Shown here piece after piece: positions 28,503-37,149 of a stretch of 64,000 nucleotides of DNA. Source of the DNA: CAKSNH01 sp964422725 (lineage in GTDB: Bacteria > Bacillota > Clostridia > UBA1381); NCBI GenBank assembly GCA_964422725.1, contig CAYRCC010000003.1, positions 1 through 64,000 of the forward strand, given 5' to 3'. Position 1 is the first letter of the stretch, and each line of letters starts with the position of its first letter. The translations under genes were made by a program, and so were the position numbers. The notes beneath the pieces are model-generated. The model was not told the DNA's origin. It searched no databases and saw only the letters and a program-made list of their open reading frames with translations.

Positions 28503-28555
28503 AACCAACTATATTATTAAAGTATGCATATTGAGTGTTTTGGTGAGGGATAGTT

Positions 28556-28969
28556 ATGAAGAAAAATGATTTTTATACGCTTAAAGGGTACAGCCTGAAA
28601 GAAAATGAGAGTATTACAAATGCGATGGAGGATTATCTGGAAATGATTTGCCGTATATGTGCCGAATACGGGTATGCAAGGGTAAGCGTGCTTTCACAGC
28701 GGCTTAACGTTTCGCCGTCGTCGGCCTCAAAGATGGTAAAGCATATGAATACGCTCGGCTTGGTTGAATTTGAGCGATACGGAGTAATTAAGCCGAGCAG
28801 AGAGGGCAGTCGTATTGGGGAGTATCTTCTTTACAGACACGATGTACTGCACAGATTTTTCTGCAAGGTGAATCACAGTGAAAATGAGCTTGAGCAGACA
28901 GAAAAGGCAGAACATTTTATTAACGAAAACACCGTAAACAACATAGCGGCAATTATTAAAAACCTGTAG
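28556..28969 (+). CDS. DtxR/MntR-family metal-dependent repressor
   Basis: The 137-residue protein has an N-terminal winged helix (about 18-80; AMEDYLEMICRICAEYGYARVS, then LSQRLNVSPSSASKMVKHMNTLGLVEFERYG). A dimerisation and metal-binding region follows (HDVLHRFFC, QTEKAEHFI). There is no C-terminal SH3-like domain, as in MntR. It lies divergent from feoAB across a 106-bp gap, so it probably senses Fe(II) or Mn(II) and represses feoAB and itself. GTGAGGGATAG precedes the ATG. Confidence 0.88.
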   Translation: MKKNDFYTLKGYSLKENESITNAMEDYLEMICRICAEYGYARVSVLSQRLNVSPSSASKMVKHMNTLGLVEFERYGVIKPSREGSRIGEYLLYRHDVLHRFFCKVNHSENELEQTEKAEHFINENTVNNIAAIIKNL

Positions 28970-29057
28970 CACAGCGTACGGAACGGCGAGTTTGTTTGCA
29001 GATATGCATAATTAGCAATACATTTTTTGTTAATTATTAAACATACTAGACAAAAAA

Positions 29058-29073
29058 AAGCGGTATACCGCTT
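29058..29073. terminator. A-tract and short palindrome after the regulator gene
   Basis: The 16-bp perfect palindrome AAGCGGTATACCGCTT follows a run of A. It would form a short hairpin whose T-tract is on the minus strand, so its role as a terminator for the plus-strand regulator gene is doubtful. Confidence 0.35.
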
Positions 29074-29078
29074 AATGC

Positions 29079-29108
29079 TTGACTGATATGATGAAATAGT
29101 GATAAAAT
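29079..29108 (+). promoter_or_regulatory. promoter of methyltransferase / ECF genes
   Basis: TTGACT (29079-29084), 18 bp, TAAAAT (29103-29108). The gene at 29181 follows, with CAAGGAG as ribosome binding site. Confidence 0.55.
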
Positions 29109-29180
29109 TAACATATTAAGTCTTTCAACAGGACAGACAAACTCAAAATAAACTTTGATTACAGTACAAGGAGAATTGTT

Positions 29181-30050
29181 ATGTGGCTTGCGGATAAATG
29201 GTCGGACTACAAATTGATTGACAGTGCCGGCGGTGAAAAAATAGAATATTGGGGAAAATACCTTTTGCGCAGACCCGATCCACAGGCTATATGGACCGAG
29301 CAGTCCGAACAGAAGCTGTGGAAGAATACCGATGCATGGTATCACAGGAGCAATTCCGGCGGCGGAAGCTGGCAGTTTTTCAACAAAAAAATGCCCGAAC
29401 GCTGGACAGTTAAATACAATGATTTGGTATTTAATATAAAGCCTATGGGATTTAAGCATACGGGACTTTTCCCCGAACAGGCGGTTAATTGGGATTGGTT
29501 TTCGGCTCTTATCAAAAACGCACAAAGACCGATACGTGTTTTGAATCTTTTTGCATATACGGGCGGCGCGACCGTGGCGGCACTTGCGGCAGGCGCGCAG
29601 ACGGTGCATGTAGATGCCTCTAAAGGTATGGTTTCATGGGCAAAGGAAAATGTAATGTCAAGCGGACTCGGTGACAGGAGCGTAAGGTATATAGTTGACG
29701 ATGTGGTGAAATTTGTACAGCGCGAAAACCGCCGTGCAAGACAATACGATGCGATTATTATGGATCCGCCGTCATACGGGCGCGGACCGTCGGGTGAGGT
29801 GTGGAAGATAGAAAATGAGCTTTATCCGCTTATAACCGAGTGTATGAAAATATTGTCGGACAAGCCGCTGTTTTTTCTTATAAATTCATACACGACGGGT
29901 TTGTCGGCATCTATACTCGAAACGGTACTGTCGATGACGGTTAAAAAGAAATACGGCGGTATAATTACGGCTGACGAAATAGGGCTGCCTATGCAGTCTA
30001 ACGGATTGGTACTGCCGTGCGGTATCAGCGGACGCTGGCAGAGTGAATGA
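29181..30050 (+). CDS. class I SAM-dependent methyltransferase, RlmI/RlmK-like
   Basis: The 289-residue protein has a Rossmann-type SAM site (VLNLFAYTGGATVAALAAGA, about 120-139), the following acidic motif VHVDASKGM, and the catalytic-type motif MDPPSYGRG (about 193-201). These are typical of the group that methylates 23S rRNA (RlmI and the C-terminal part of RlmL/K). The N-terminal PUA domain of RlmI is missing, so the substrate is uncertain. It lies 58 bases upstream of ecfA1 and may share its transcript. Confidence 0.75.
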   Translation: MWLADKWSDYKLIDSAGGEKIEYWGKYLLRRPDPQAIWTEQSEQKLWKNTDAWYHRSNSGGGSWQFFNKKMPERWTVKYNDLVFNIKPMGFKHTGLFPEQAVNWDWFSALIKNAQRPIRVLNLFAYTGGATVAALAAGAQTVHVDASKGMVSWAKENVMSSGLGDRSVRYIVDDVVKFVQRENRRARQYDAIIMDPPSYGRGPSGEVWKIENELYPLITECMKILSDKPLFFLINSYTTGLSASILETVLSMTVKKKYGGIITADEIGLPMQSNGLVLPCGISGRWQSE

Positions 30051-30108
30051 CGGATAAATTACGTTGCATCCGCAGATTGCGGAGCAGTAGTGAAATGAGG
30101 AATTACAA

Positions 30109-30966
30109 ATGATTGATGTTGAAAATTTGACATATTCGTATACAGACGAGGATATGGAAACCGGTGAAATAACCAGTGAGCTGGTAATAGACGATATAAG
30201 TATGCATATAAAAAAAGGTTCGTTTACCTGCGTACTCGGACATAACGGTTCGGGCAAATCAACCCTTGCAAAGTGCTTTAATGCAGTGCTGCTGCCGTCG
30301 GGCGGCAAGGTATATGTCAGCGGTATGGATACGGCTGACGAAAGCAAGCTGTTTGACATAAGAAGTACCGCCGCAATGGTGTTTCAAAATCCCGATAACC
30401 AGATGGTTGCGGCGATTGTCGAGGACGAGGTTGCGTTTGCGCCTGAAAACTTGGGAGTTGCGCCCGACGAAATACGACGCAGAGTTGATGAATGTTTGAA
30501 ATTTGTGGGAATGAGTGAGTTTGCGCACCATTCACCGAGCAGACTTTCGGGCGGACAGAAACAGAGAATAGCAATTGCTTCGGTGCTTGCGATGGAGCCG
30601 GAGTGCATTATATTGGACGAGCCGACCGCAATGCTCGACCCGTCCGGCAGAAAAGAAGTTATAGACACCGTAAAAATGCTTAACAAAACGCGTAATATGA
30701 CTGTAGTGCTGATAACTCACTATATGGACGAGGCGGCACAGGCAGACAGAGTAATAGTTGTGGAAAAAGGAAAAACGGTAATTGACGATGTGCCGAAGAA
30801 AGTATTCAGTCAGGTTGAAAAATTAAAAAAGCTCGGACTTGACGTGCCGCAGGTTACAGAGCTTGCATATGAACTTGAAAAAATGGGGATAAGCATTAAA
30901 AATGATGTACTGACTGTTGATGAATGTGCGGACGAAATAATGCGAGTATTGGAGGAACGGCAATGA
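30109..30966 (+). CDS. ecfA1: energy-coupling factor transporter ATPase EcfA1
   Basis: The 285-residue ABC ATPase powers vitamin or metal uptake by ECF transporters. Walker A is GHNGSGKST, the Q-loop is in VFQNPDNQMVA, the signature is LSGGQKQR, Walker B is CIILDEPTAMLD and the H-loop is in LITHYMDEA. Its stop overlaps the ecfA2 start as ATGA (30963-30966). With ecfA2 and ecfT it forms the shared module of group II ECF transporters. No substrate-binding S component is adjacent. Confidence 0.93.
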   Translation: MIDVENLTYSYTDEDMETGEITSELVIDDISMHIKKGSFTCVLGHNGSGKSTLAKCFNAVLLPSGGKVYVSGMDTADESKLFDIRSTAAMVFQNPDNQMVAAIVEDEVAFAPENLGVAPDEIRRRVDECLKFVGMSEFAHHSPSRLSGGQKQRIAIASVLAMEPECIILDEPTAMLDPSGRKEVIDTVKMLNKTRNMTVVLITHYMDEAAQADRVIVVEKGKTVIDDVPKKVFSQVEKLKKLGLDVPQVTELAYELEKMGISIKNDVLTVDECADEIMRVLEERQ

Positions 30967-31823
30967 TTAAGGTAGAAAATTTGAGCTATGTGTATCAAAT
31001 GGGTATGCCGTTTGAAAAGCACGCACTGCATAATGTGAATCTTGAAATAGCCGACGGTGATTTTGCCGCGCTTATCGGACATACCGGTTCCGGAAAATCC
31101 ACGCTTATACAGCACTTTAATGCACTTGTAAAGCCGACGTCCGGCAAAATATACGTTGACGGCATTGATATTACCGACCCGAAAACGGATTTAAAGCTTA
31201 TAAGGCGCACTGTAGGTTTGGTATTTCAGTATCCGGAGCATCAGCTGTTTGAAGAAACCGTATACAAGGATATAGCGTTCGGACCTAAGAATATGGGACT
31301 TTCCGAAGAACAAATAAAAGAGCGCGTATATTGGGCAATTGAGCTTGTGGGTATAAAAGAGGACATATTGGAAAAATCACCGTTTGAGCTTTCGGGCGGT
31401 CAAAAGCGTAGAGTTGCGATTGCCGGAGTGCTTGCTATGCGCCCGAAGGTGCTTATACTTGACGAACCGACAGCGGGACTTGATCCGGCAGGGCGTGACG
31501 AGATATTGGGAAGTGTTAAGTATCTGCACGAAAAGTCAGGAGATATGACTGTAATATTTGTGTCGCACAGTATGGAAGATGTGGCAAAAATTGCAAAAAG
31601 CGTAATTGTTATGAACAACGGTCATTTGTTTATGCACGCAAGTGTCGGCGAGGTATTCTCGCATGGCGATGAACTGCGCGAAATGGGACTTAATGTGCCG
31701 CAAATTACACAGCTTGTCGCGCGGCTGAGAAAAAAAGGCGTAAACATTCCCAAGGATATTTATACCGTTGAAAAAGCGGCGGCGGAAATAGGAAAATTGA
31801 TTGGAGGGAACAAAAATGTTTAA
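30963..31823 (+). CDS. ecfA2: energy-coupling factor transporter ATPase EcfA2
   Basis: The 286-residue second ABC ATPase pairs with EcfA1. Walker A is GHTGSGKST, the Q-loop is in VFQYPEHQLFE, the signature is LSGGQKRR, Walker B is VLILDEPTAGLD and the H-loop is in VSHSMEDV. ATG 30963 overlaps the ecfA1 stop by 4 bases, with GGAGGAACGG just before. The coding end overlaps the ecfT start by 8 bases, so all three are probably translated in a coupled way. Confidence 0.93.
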   Translation: MIKVENLSYVYQMGMPFEKHALHNVNLEIADGDFAALIGHTGSGKSTLIQHFNALVKPTSGKIYVDGIDITDPKTDLKLIRRTVGLVFQYPEHQLFEETVYKDIAFGPKNMGLSEEQIKERVYWAIELVGIKEDILEKSPFELSGGQKRRVAIAGVLAMRPKVLILDEPTAGLDPAGRDEILGSVKYLHEKSGDMTVIFVSHSMEDVAKIAKSVIVMNNGHLFMHASVGEVFSHGDELREMGLNVPQITQLVARLRKKGVNIPKDIYTVEKAAAEIGKLIGGNKNV

Positions 31824-32631
31824 AGACATTACAATAGGACAGTATGTTCCCGGAAAGTCGTTTATACATCGTTTGGACGCGCGTGTAAAAATAATTTTTG
31901 TGCTTGTGTATGTGGTGGCATTGTTTATGATAAACAATCCTGTAAGCTATGCGGTATTTACACTGTTTACTTTTGCGGCGATATTTGCCAGCCGCGTGCC
32001 AACGGGGTTTGTTTTGCGCGGTCTTAAACCGATGATAATTATAATAATTTTTACAGCGGCGATAAATTTGTTTATGACTTCCGGCACAGCGGTATGGAAA
32101 TCGCCGGAGTTAATGGGAATAAGCCTTACGATTACACGCGAAGGAATAGTGACAGCGGTGCTGATGATTTTAAGATTACTGTATCTTATGATGGGAACAT
32201 CTCTTTTGACACTCACAACATCGCCGCTTATGCTGACCGACGGAATAGAAAATCTTTTAAAGCCGTTTGACAAAATCAAAGTTCCGTCACACGAAATAGC
32301 GATGATGATGACTATTGCAATTCGTTTTATCCCTACTTTGGCAGAGGAAACGGACAAAATTATGAAAGCACAGATGGCGCGCGGTGCGGATTTTGAAAGC
32401 GGAAACATTATAAAGCGTGCAAAAGCAATGATACCGCTGTTAGTACCGCTGTTTGTGAGTGCATTCAGGCGCGCGGACGAGCTGTCGATGGCGATGGAGG
32501 CGAGATGCTATCATGGCGGCAAAAACAGAACCAGAATGAAACAAATGAAAACTACAGTTACCGATTTGTGGGGTACGGTGTTTATGGCGGTATTCTGTGC
32601 GGTTTTGGCTGTGTGTGAAATAGTATTTTAG
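31816..32631 (+). CDS. ecfT: energy-coupling factor transporter transmembrane protein EcfT
   Basis: The 271-residue membrane protein links the two ATPases to interchangeable substrate-binding S components. It begins MFKDITIGQYVPGKSFIHRL, typical of EcfT. About four to five hydrophobic segments follow, then two cytosolic coupling motifs with Ala-Arg-Gly cores (MKAQMARGADFES and MEARCYHGG). ATG 31816 has GGAGGG at 31804-31809. truA, a frequent follower in Firmicutes, is absent; citrate synthase lies next. Confidence 0.92.
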   Translation: MFKDITIGQYVPGKSFIHRLDARVKIIFVLVYVVALFMINNPVSYAVFTLFTFAAIFASRVPTGFVLRGLKPMIIIIIFTAAINLFMTSGTAVWKSPELMGISLTITREGIVTAVLMILRLLYLMMGTSLLTLTTSPLMLTDGIENLLKPFDKIKVPSHEIAMMMTIAIRFIPTLAEETDKIMKAQMARGADFESGNIIKRAKAMIPLLVPLFVSAFRRADELSMAMEARCYHGGKNRTRMKQMKTTVTDLWGTVFMAVFCAVLAVCEIVF

Positions 32632-32728
32632 CGTATGTTCATAACTTAAAGGTTTTATGGTTCTTGCTTTTTTGCTTATGATGTGTTAAAATGGTAGTTA
32701 TATAGTTTAGCATTGGGAGGAAAGAAAA

Positions 32729-34093
32729 ATGGATGATAAGACGAAATTGGAGTATGTAGAGAGATTTCAGGCTAAAGCACAGGATTTGTATAAAACACTC
32801 CCGGCTGAGGCTTTCAGTAAATATAACGTAAAGCGCGGACTGCGCTATAATGACGGTACGGGCGTTATGGCGGGACTTACGTCCATCGGTGAGGTTGCCG
32901 GATATTATATCGAAAACGGTGACAAAATGCCGATGGAGGGACATCTGCGGTATCGCGGCATTGACATTTATGATATAGTGAATAACTGTATTGCCGAGAA
33001 ACGGTTTGGATTTGAAGAAGTTGTGTATTTGCTTTTGTTCGGTACACTTCCGAATAAAGGCTCTATGGAGCGGTTTAATGCGATTTTGAGCGACTTCAGA
33101 ACACTTCCGGACGGGTTTGTTGAGGATATGGTACTTCGTGCGCCAAGCTCAAATATTATGAATAAGCTGGCGCGTTCGGTTTTGGGACTGTACTCATACG
33201 ATTCCAATCCTGACGATATAAGTGTGGGTAACATTCTGCGCCAGTCAATCGAGCTTATAGCGAGAATGCCGATTATGGCGGCGTACGGTTATCAGGCGAA
33301 AAGTCATTATCACGACGGCAACAGCCTGTATCTGCATACGCCGCAGTCGGAGTTGTCAACAGCGGAAAATTTCCTTTATATGATAAGACCGGATAATAAA
33401 TATACGCATCAGGAGGCGGAAATACTGGATATGCTGCTGATGATTCACGCCGAGCATGGCGGCGGTAACAATTCGGCTTTCACCACGCGTGTGGTTTCCT
33501 CGTCGGACACAGACACGTATTCGGCAATTGCGGCGGCTATCGGTTCTTTAAAAGGACCTAAGCATGGCGGTGCAAATGCAAAGGTTATGAGTATGATGGA
33601 GGATATAGAGAGAAACGTTAAAAATTGGGAAGATGAGAACGAGGTTTCCGAATACATCGAAAAGATACTCAAAAAAGAGGCGTTTGACGGTGCCGGTTTG
33701 ATATACGGTATGGGGCATGCGGTTTATACGATGTCTGACCCGCGTGCGGTGTTGCTGAAAGCGAAAGCGGAGGAGCTTGCGAAAACTAATCCGGAGTTTT
33801 TGAAGGAGTTTAGGCTGTACGCGCTTATTGAAAAGCTTACTCCGGCAATATTTGCCAAGGTTAAAAACAGCAGTAAGGTGATGTGTGCAAATGTGGATTT
33901 GTATTCCGGATTTGTGTATAAAATGCTGGGTATTCCTCAGGAGCTTTATACGCCGTTGTTTGCGGTGTCAAGGATTGTGGGCTGGTGTGCGCACAGGCTT
34001 GAGGAGGTTATAGGCAACAAGAAGATTATACGTCCGGCGTATAAGGCGTTGTCAAAGGAAATGAAGTATATACCGCTTGATGAAAGAAAGTAA
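32729..34093 (+). CDS. gltA: citrate synthase
   Basis: The 454-residue enzyme condenses acetyl-CoA and oxaloacetate to citrate. Family hallmarks are HLRYRGIDI, the HAEHGGGNNSAFTTRVVSSS block with an active-site His, the GPKHGGANAKV block, and GMGHAVYTMSDPRA with a further catalytic-region His. Length fits the citrate/2-methylcitrate synthase family; substrate preference cannot be fixed from sequence. GGGAGGAAAG precedes the ATG. The gene is monocistronic with a strong terminator. Confidence 0.93.
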   Translation: MDDKTKLEYVERFQAKAQDLYKTLPAEAFSKYNVKRGLRYNDGTGVMAGLTSIGEVAGYYIENGDKMPMEGHLRYRGIDIYDIVNNCIAEKRFGFEEVVYLLLFGTLPNKGSMERFNAILSDFRTLPDGFVEDMVLRAPSSNIMNKLARSVLGLYSYDSNPDDISVGNILRQSIELIARMPIMAAYGYQAKSHYHDGNSLYLHTPQSELSTAENFLYMIRPDNKYTHQEAEILDMLLMIHAEHGGGNNSAFTTRVVSSSDTDTYSAIAAAIGSLKGPKHGGANAKVMSMMEDIERNVKNWEDENEVSEYIEKILKKEAFDGAGLIYGMGHAVYTMSDPRAVLLKAKAEELAKTNPEFLKEFRLYALIEKLTPAIFAKVKNSSKVMCANVDLYSGFVYKMLGIPQELYTPLFAVSRIVGWCAHRLEEVIGNKKIIRPAYKALSKEMKYIPLDERK

Positions 34094-34106
34094 TGCGAAA
34101 ATAGAA

Positions 34107-34149
34107 AACAGTCGGTAAGGGGTTTTAAACCTTATCGGCTGTTTTTTTA
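34107..34149 (+). terminator. terminator of citrate synthase gene
   Basis: AACAGTCGGTAAGG (34107-34120) pairs with CCTTATCGGCTGTT (34129-34142), followed by a T-run. Confidence 0.85.
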
Positions 34150-34305
34150 GTCAAAGCATTGATAGAATATTCTCTCAAAACCCCTGTCACGCACAAGAAA
34201 CTGCAAACTTTTGTGTCTTTTTACTTTTTGGGGTATTTTATGCATAAATATTTATTTTTATGAAAAATATTATTGTTAAAAACCGACAAAATTCAATACT
34301 GTGTC

Positions 34306-34334
34306 TTGTATATTATGCTAAATTAATGTATAAT
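34306..34334 (+). promoter_or_regulatory. promoter of the secreted sialyltransferase-like gene
   Basis: TTGTAT (34306-34311), 17 bp, TATAAT (34329-34334), about 33 bases before ATG 34368, whose ribosome binding site is AAAGGGTG. Confidence 0.65.
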
Positions 34335-34367
34335 GAATACTGCAATAAAAAAAGAAAGGGTGAAATT

Positions 34368-36979
34368 ATGTTTAAACAACATAAAAAACGAATCATTTCA
34401 TTGCTGCTGACTGTGGCAATGTCTGCCTCGGTACTTCCTGTTATGGCATTTACAAGCGAAAGTCCGTCGGCATTTGTAAATCTTATGGGAAATACGGACG
34501 ATGCTGCGCCTGTAGCGACACCTACCCCGACACCGTCGGTAGCGCCTGTAGCGACACCTACCCCGACACCGTCGGTAGCACCTGTAGCAACACCAACTCC
34601 GACCCCGTCGGTAGCGCCTGTAGCGACACCTACCCCGACACCGTCGGTAGCGCCTGTAGCAACACCAACTCCGACCCCGTCGGTAGCGCCTGTAGCAACA
34701 CCAACTCCGACCCCGTCGGTAGCACCTGTAGCAACACCAACTCCGACCCCGTCGGTAGCGCCTGTAGCGACACCTACCCCGACACCGTCGGTAGCGCCTG
34801 TAGCAACACCAACTCCGACCCCGTCGGTAGCGCCTGTAGNNNNNNNNNNNNNNNNNNNNNNNNNNNNNNNNNNNNNNNNNNNNNNNNNNNNNNNNNNNNN
34901 NNNNNNNNNNNNNNNNNNNNNNNNNNNNNNNNNNNNNNNCCTGTAGCAACACCAACTCCGACCCCGTCGGTAGCGCCTGTAGCGACACCAACTCCGACCC
35001 CGTCGGTAGCGCCTGTAGCAACGCCTACCCCGACCCCGTCGGTAGCGCCTGTAGCAACACCAACTCCGACACCGTCGGTAGCACCTGTAGCGACACCAAC
35101 TCCGACCCCGTCGGTAGCACCTGTAGCGACACCTACCCCGACAGCCGCACCTTCTCTTACAGAAGAGATTGAGGCAATTGCGGCTACTCTTGATGTGGGT
35201 GAGTATGATGAAACATATACGGGTGACATCAATATTTATACAACATACGGTACACTTCCTACATTGTATGCATTGCTGTATATGTATCAGGATATTGACA
35301 ACGCCGCAAAAGAAAACAGAGCTCCGGCAAAGAATTATATGTGGTATCTTAGAGGTAACACGGCAAATGCAGAGGCATTGCCTGAAAATGTTACAATTAT
35401 GATGCCGCTTTCAAAAAATCAGATTTATAATGCAAGCTATGCAAAGCAGTTTATGGCATATGCAAGAAAATTGTATGCTACATATCCTAAGGCTCATTTC
35501 AATTTGTTCTGCGACGACTTGAGAGCACAAGAGGAAATACTGTATTTCACATTTAACCATATTCCGGAAGAACAGTACAATGTACATTTGCTTTCGGACG
35601 GTACGGGTTCGTACAGCTTTATAAAGAATTATTTCTATGAAGAGCCGGTAATTGATCCGAGTATGCCTACCGTAGACCCTGTCGATACGGCAAAGGACAA
35701 ATGGGGATTGTATGAATACTGGTATAAAAAGTTCAAGGCTGATGCTAAAGAGGGTACGGTTAATACAAGCTCGTTCCTCGACAACAATATGGGCGTATGC
35801 TACATAATGTATGCGGCAGCCGCACAGAACAATGTGGACTATGTACTCCAGTGGCCTGAACTTATGATTTCCGACAGTCCGCAAATCAACGATTATCTGA
35901 GCACCAAGATGAACAGAAGTAAATTATTCCCGAGCGATATTTATGCGGCACTTTCGGATTCTTCAAAGGACGCATTCTTAAATGCGGTGCTGAGCGCGAG
36001 CGGTCTTACAAGAGAGGAATATGACGAAACATATCTTCCGGGCGCAAACGACGGCACTAAGAAGTATATGATTATTTCGGGCGGTTCGCCGAATGCTGAG
36101 GGTAAAACTTACACATTTGAGGAAAGAGTAAACAATTTGATGGAATATTTCGGCGACGAATATATATATTTGTATAAGCCGCATCCGTCGTGGCCTGCCT
36201 CAAGTGTTTCGGGACGTACGGAATATCTCGCCTCAAAGGGCATCAAAGAGCTTCCGGCACAGACACCTATGGAAGTTATTTTGACGGCATACCCGAACGT
36301 TGACCTAGGCGGCTATAACAGTTCACTGTATATGTCGGCAACAGGTGAACACGTGAAGTTCTTCTTCACAGGCAGCTTTGATTCTTTGAGCAAACCGCTG
36401 CCGGATTTGTACAAAGCGGGTATGTATCCTAAAGCAGTGTTGTTCAACCCTGATGCGATTATTCCGGAAATGGGCGTTGAAGGCAATACAGTTACAGTTA
36501 CAAATCTTACGGGTAATGCGGAAGTAATTGTAGCAACATATACTGCTGACGGCAGTTTTGTAACGCTTAAGAACTATGCCGTTACACCTGAGAAAAACAC
36601 TGTGGATATAACAGAGATGGTGGCTGACTGCGATAACTACAAGATTTTCCTTTGGGACAGCCTTGAAAGTATGAAACCGTTGGAAAATGCTTATATTGTA
36701 GAATCTAAAGACAGTTCGGACGACAACACCGGTTCGGACGATAATACCGGCGCAGATGATAATACCGGTTCGGACGACAACACCGGTTCGGACGATAATA
36801 CCGGTGCGGACGACAACACCGGTTCGGACGATAATACCGGCGCAGATGACAACACCGGTGCGGACGACAACACCGGTGCGGACGACAACACCGGTTCGGA
36901 CGACAACACCGGCGCAGATGACAACACCGGCGCGGACGATAACACCGACAATTCGGAAAATACAGCCGCACAGGAATAA
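34368..36979 (+). CDS. secreted GT80-like sialyltransferase-family protein (gene spans assembly gap)
   Basis: The gene starts at ATG 34368 with a signal peptide (ending VLPVMAF) and runs into tandem repeats of VAPVATPTPTPS, where 100 N replace unknown sequence. The frames on the two sides differ by the arbitrary gap length, so this is one gene. After the gap a domain of about 430 residues follows: GDINIYTTYGTLPTLYALLY, HLLSDGTGSY (Asp codon 35597), KKYMIISGG, LYKPHPSWP (His codon 36182) and GGYNSSLYMS (Ser-Ser from 36320). Order and spacing resemble the DDGS, KGHP and SS motifs of GT80 sialyltransferases such as Pasteurella PmST1. The shared C-terminal module (YKIFLWDSLESMKPL) and about 15 DDNTG[SA] repeats end the protein. 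An extracellular location is unusual because such enzymes use cytosolic CMP-sialic acid. The activity is unproven. Confidence 0.65.
34501..35150 (+). repeat. coding tandem repeat VAPVATPTPTPS with assembly gap
   Basis: A 36-bp coding unit is repeated on both sides of the N run at 34840-34939. It encodes a Pro/Thr-rich linker of the PTPT type. Units differ mainly by third-position changes. The 100 N are a placeholder, so the true number of units is unknown. Confidence 0.9.
36712..36950 (+). repeat. coding tandem repeat DDNTG[SA]
   Basis: An 18-bp unit encoding DDNTGS or DDNTGA is repeated about 13-15 times at the C-terminus of the sialyltransferase-like protein. It gives a very acidic tail, which may be a spacer or a calcium-binding or surface-exposed stalk. 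I see no LPxTG signal. Confidence 0.85.
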
Positions 36980-37058
36980 TGGTTGTTAATAATAAAAGGG
37001 GTTGTAACAAAATGATTTTCAAATATAATTTTGTATAAAACGACCCCTTACAAAGAAA

Positions 37059-37108
37059 ATCTCCCGAAACACAGCTTGATTTGGCTATGTTTTGGGAGAT
37101 TTTTTGTG
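37059..37108. terminator. bidirectional terminator between sialyltransferase-like gene and clpC
   Basis: AATCTCCCGAAACA (37059-37072) pairs with TGTTTTGGGAGATT (37088-37101), with A-rich sequence on the left and TTTTTT on the right. It suits both converging genes. Confidence 0.8.
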
Positions 37109-37149
37109 CAATTTCAAAAAGACTATTTTGCCGCCGCTTTTTGCTTGCG

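Noticed and set aside
34501..35150. Regular repeats that could suggest a CRISPR array
   Set aside because: The 36-bp units have no unique spacers; they code continuously for VAPVATPTPTPS in an exported protein.
36691..37022. Minus-strand frames of LSSAPV and RCCR type repeats
   Set aside because: They are the complement of the DDNTG[SA] coding repeat and have no start signals.
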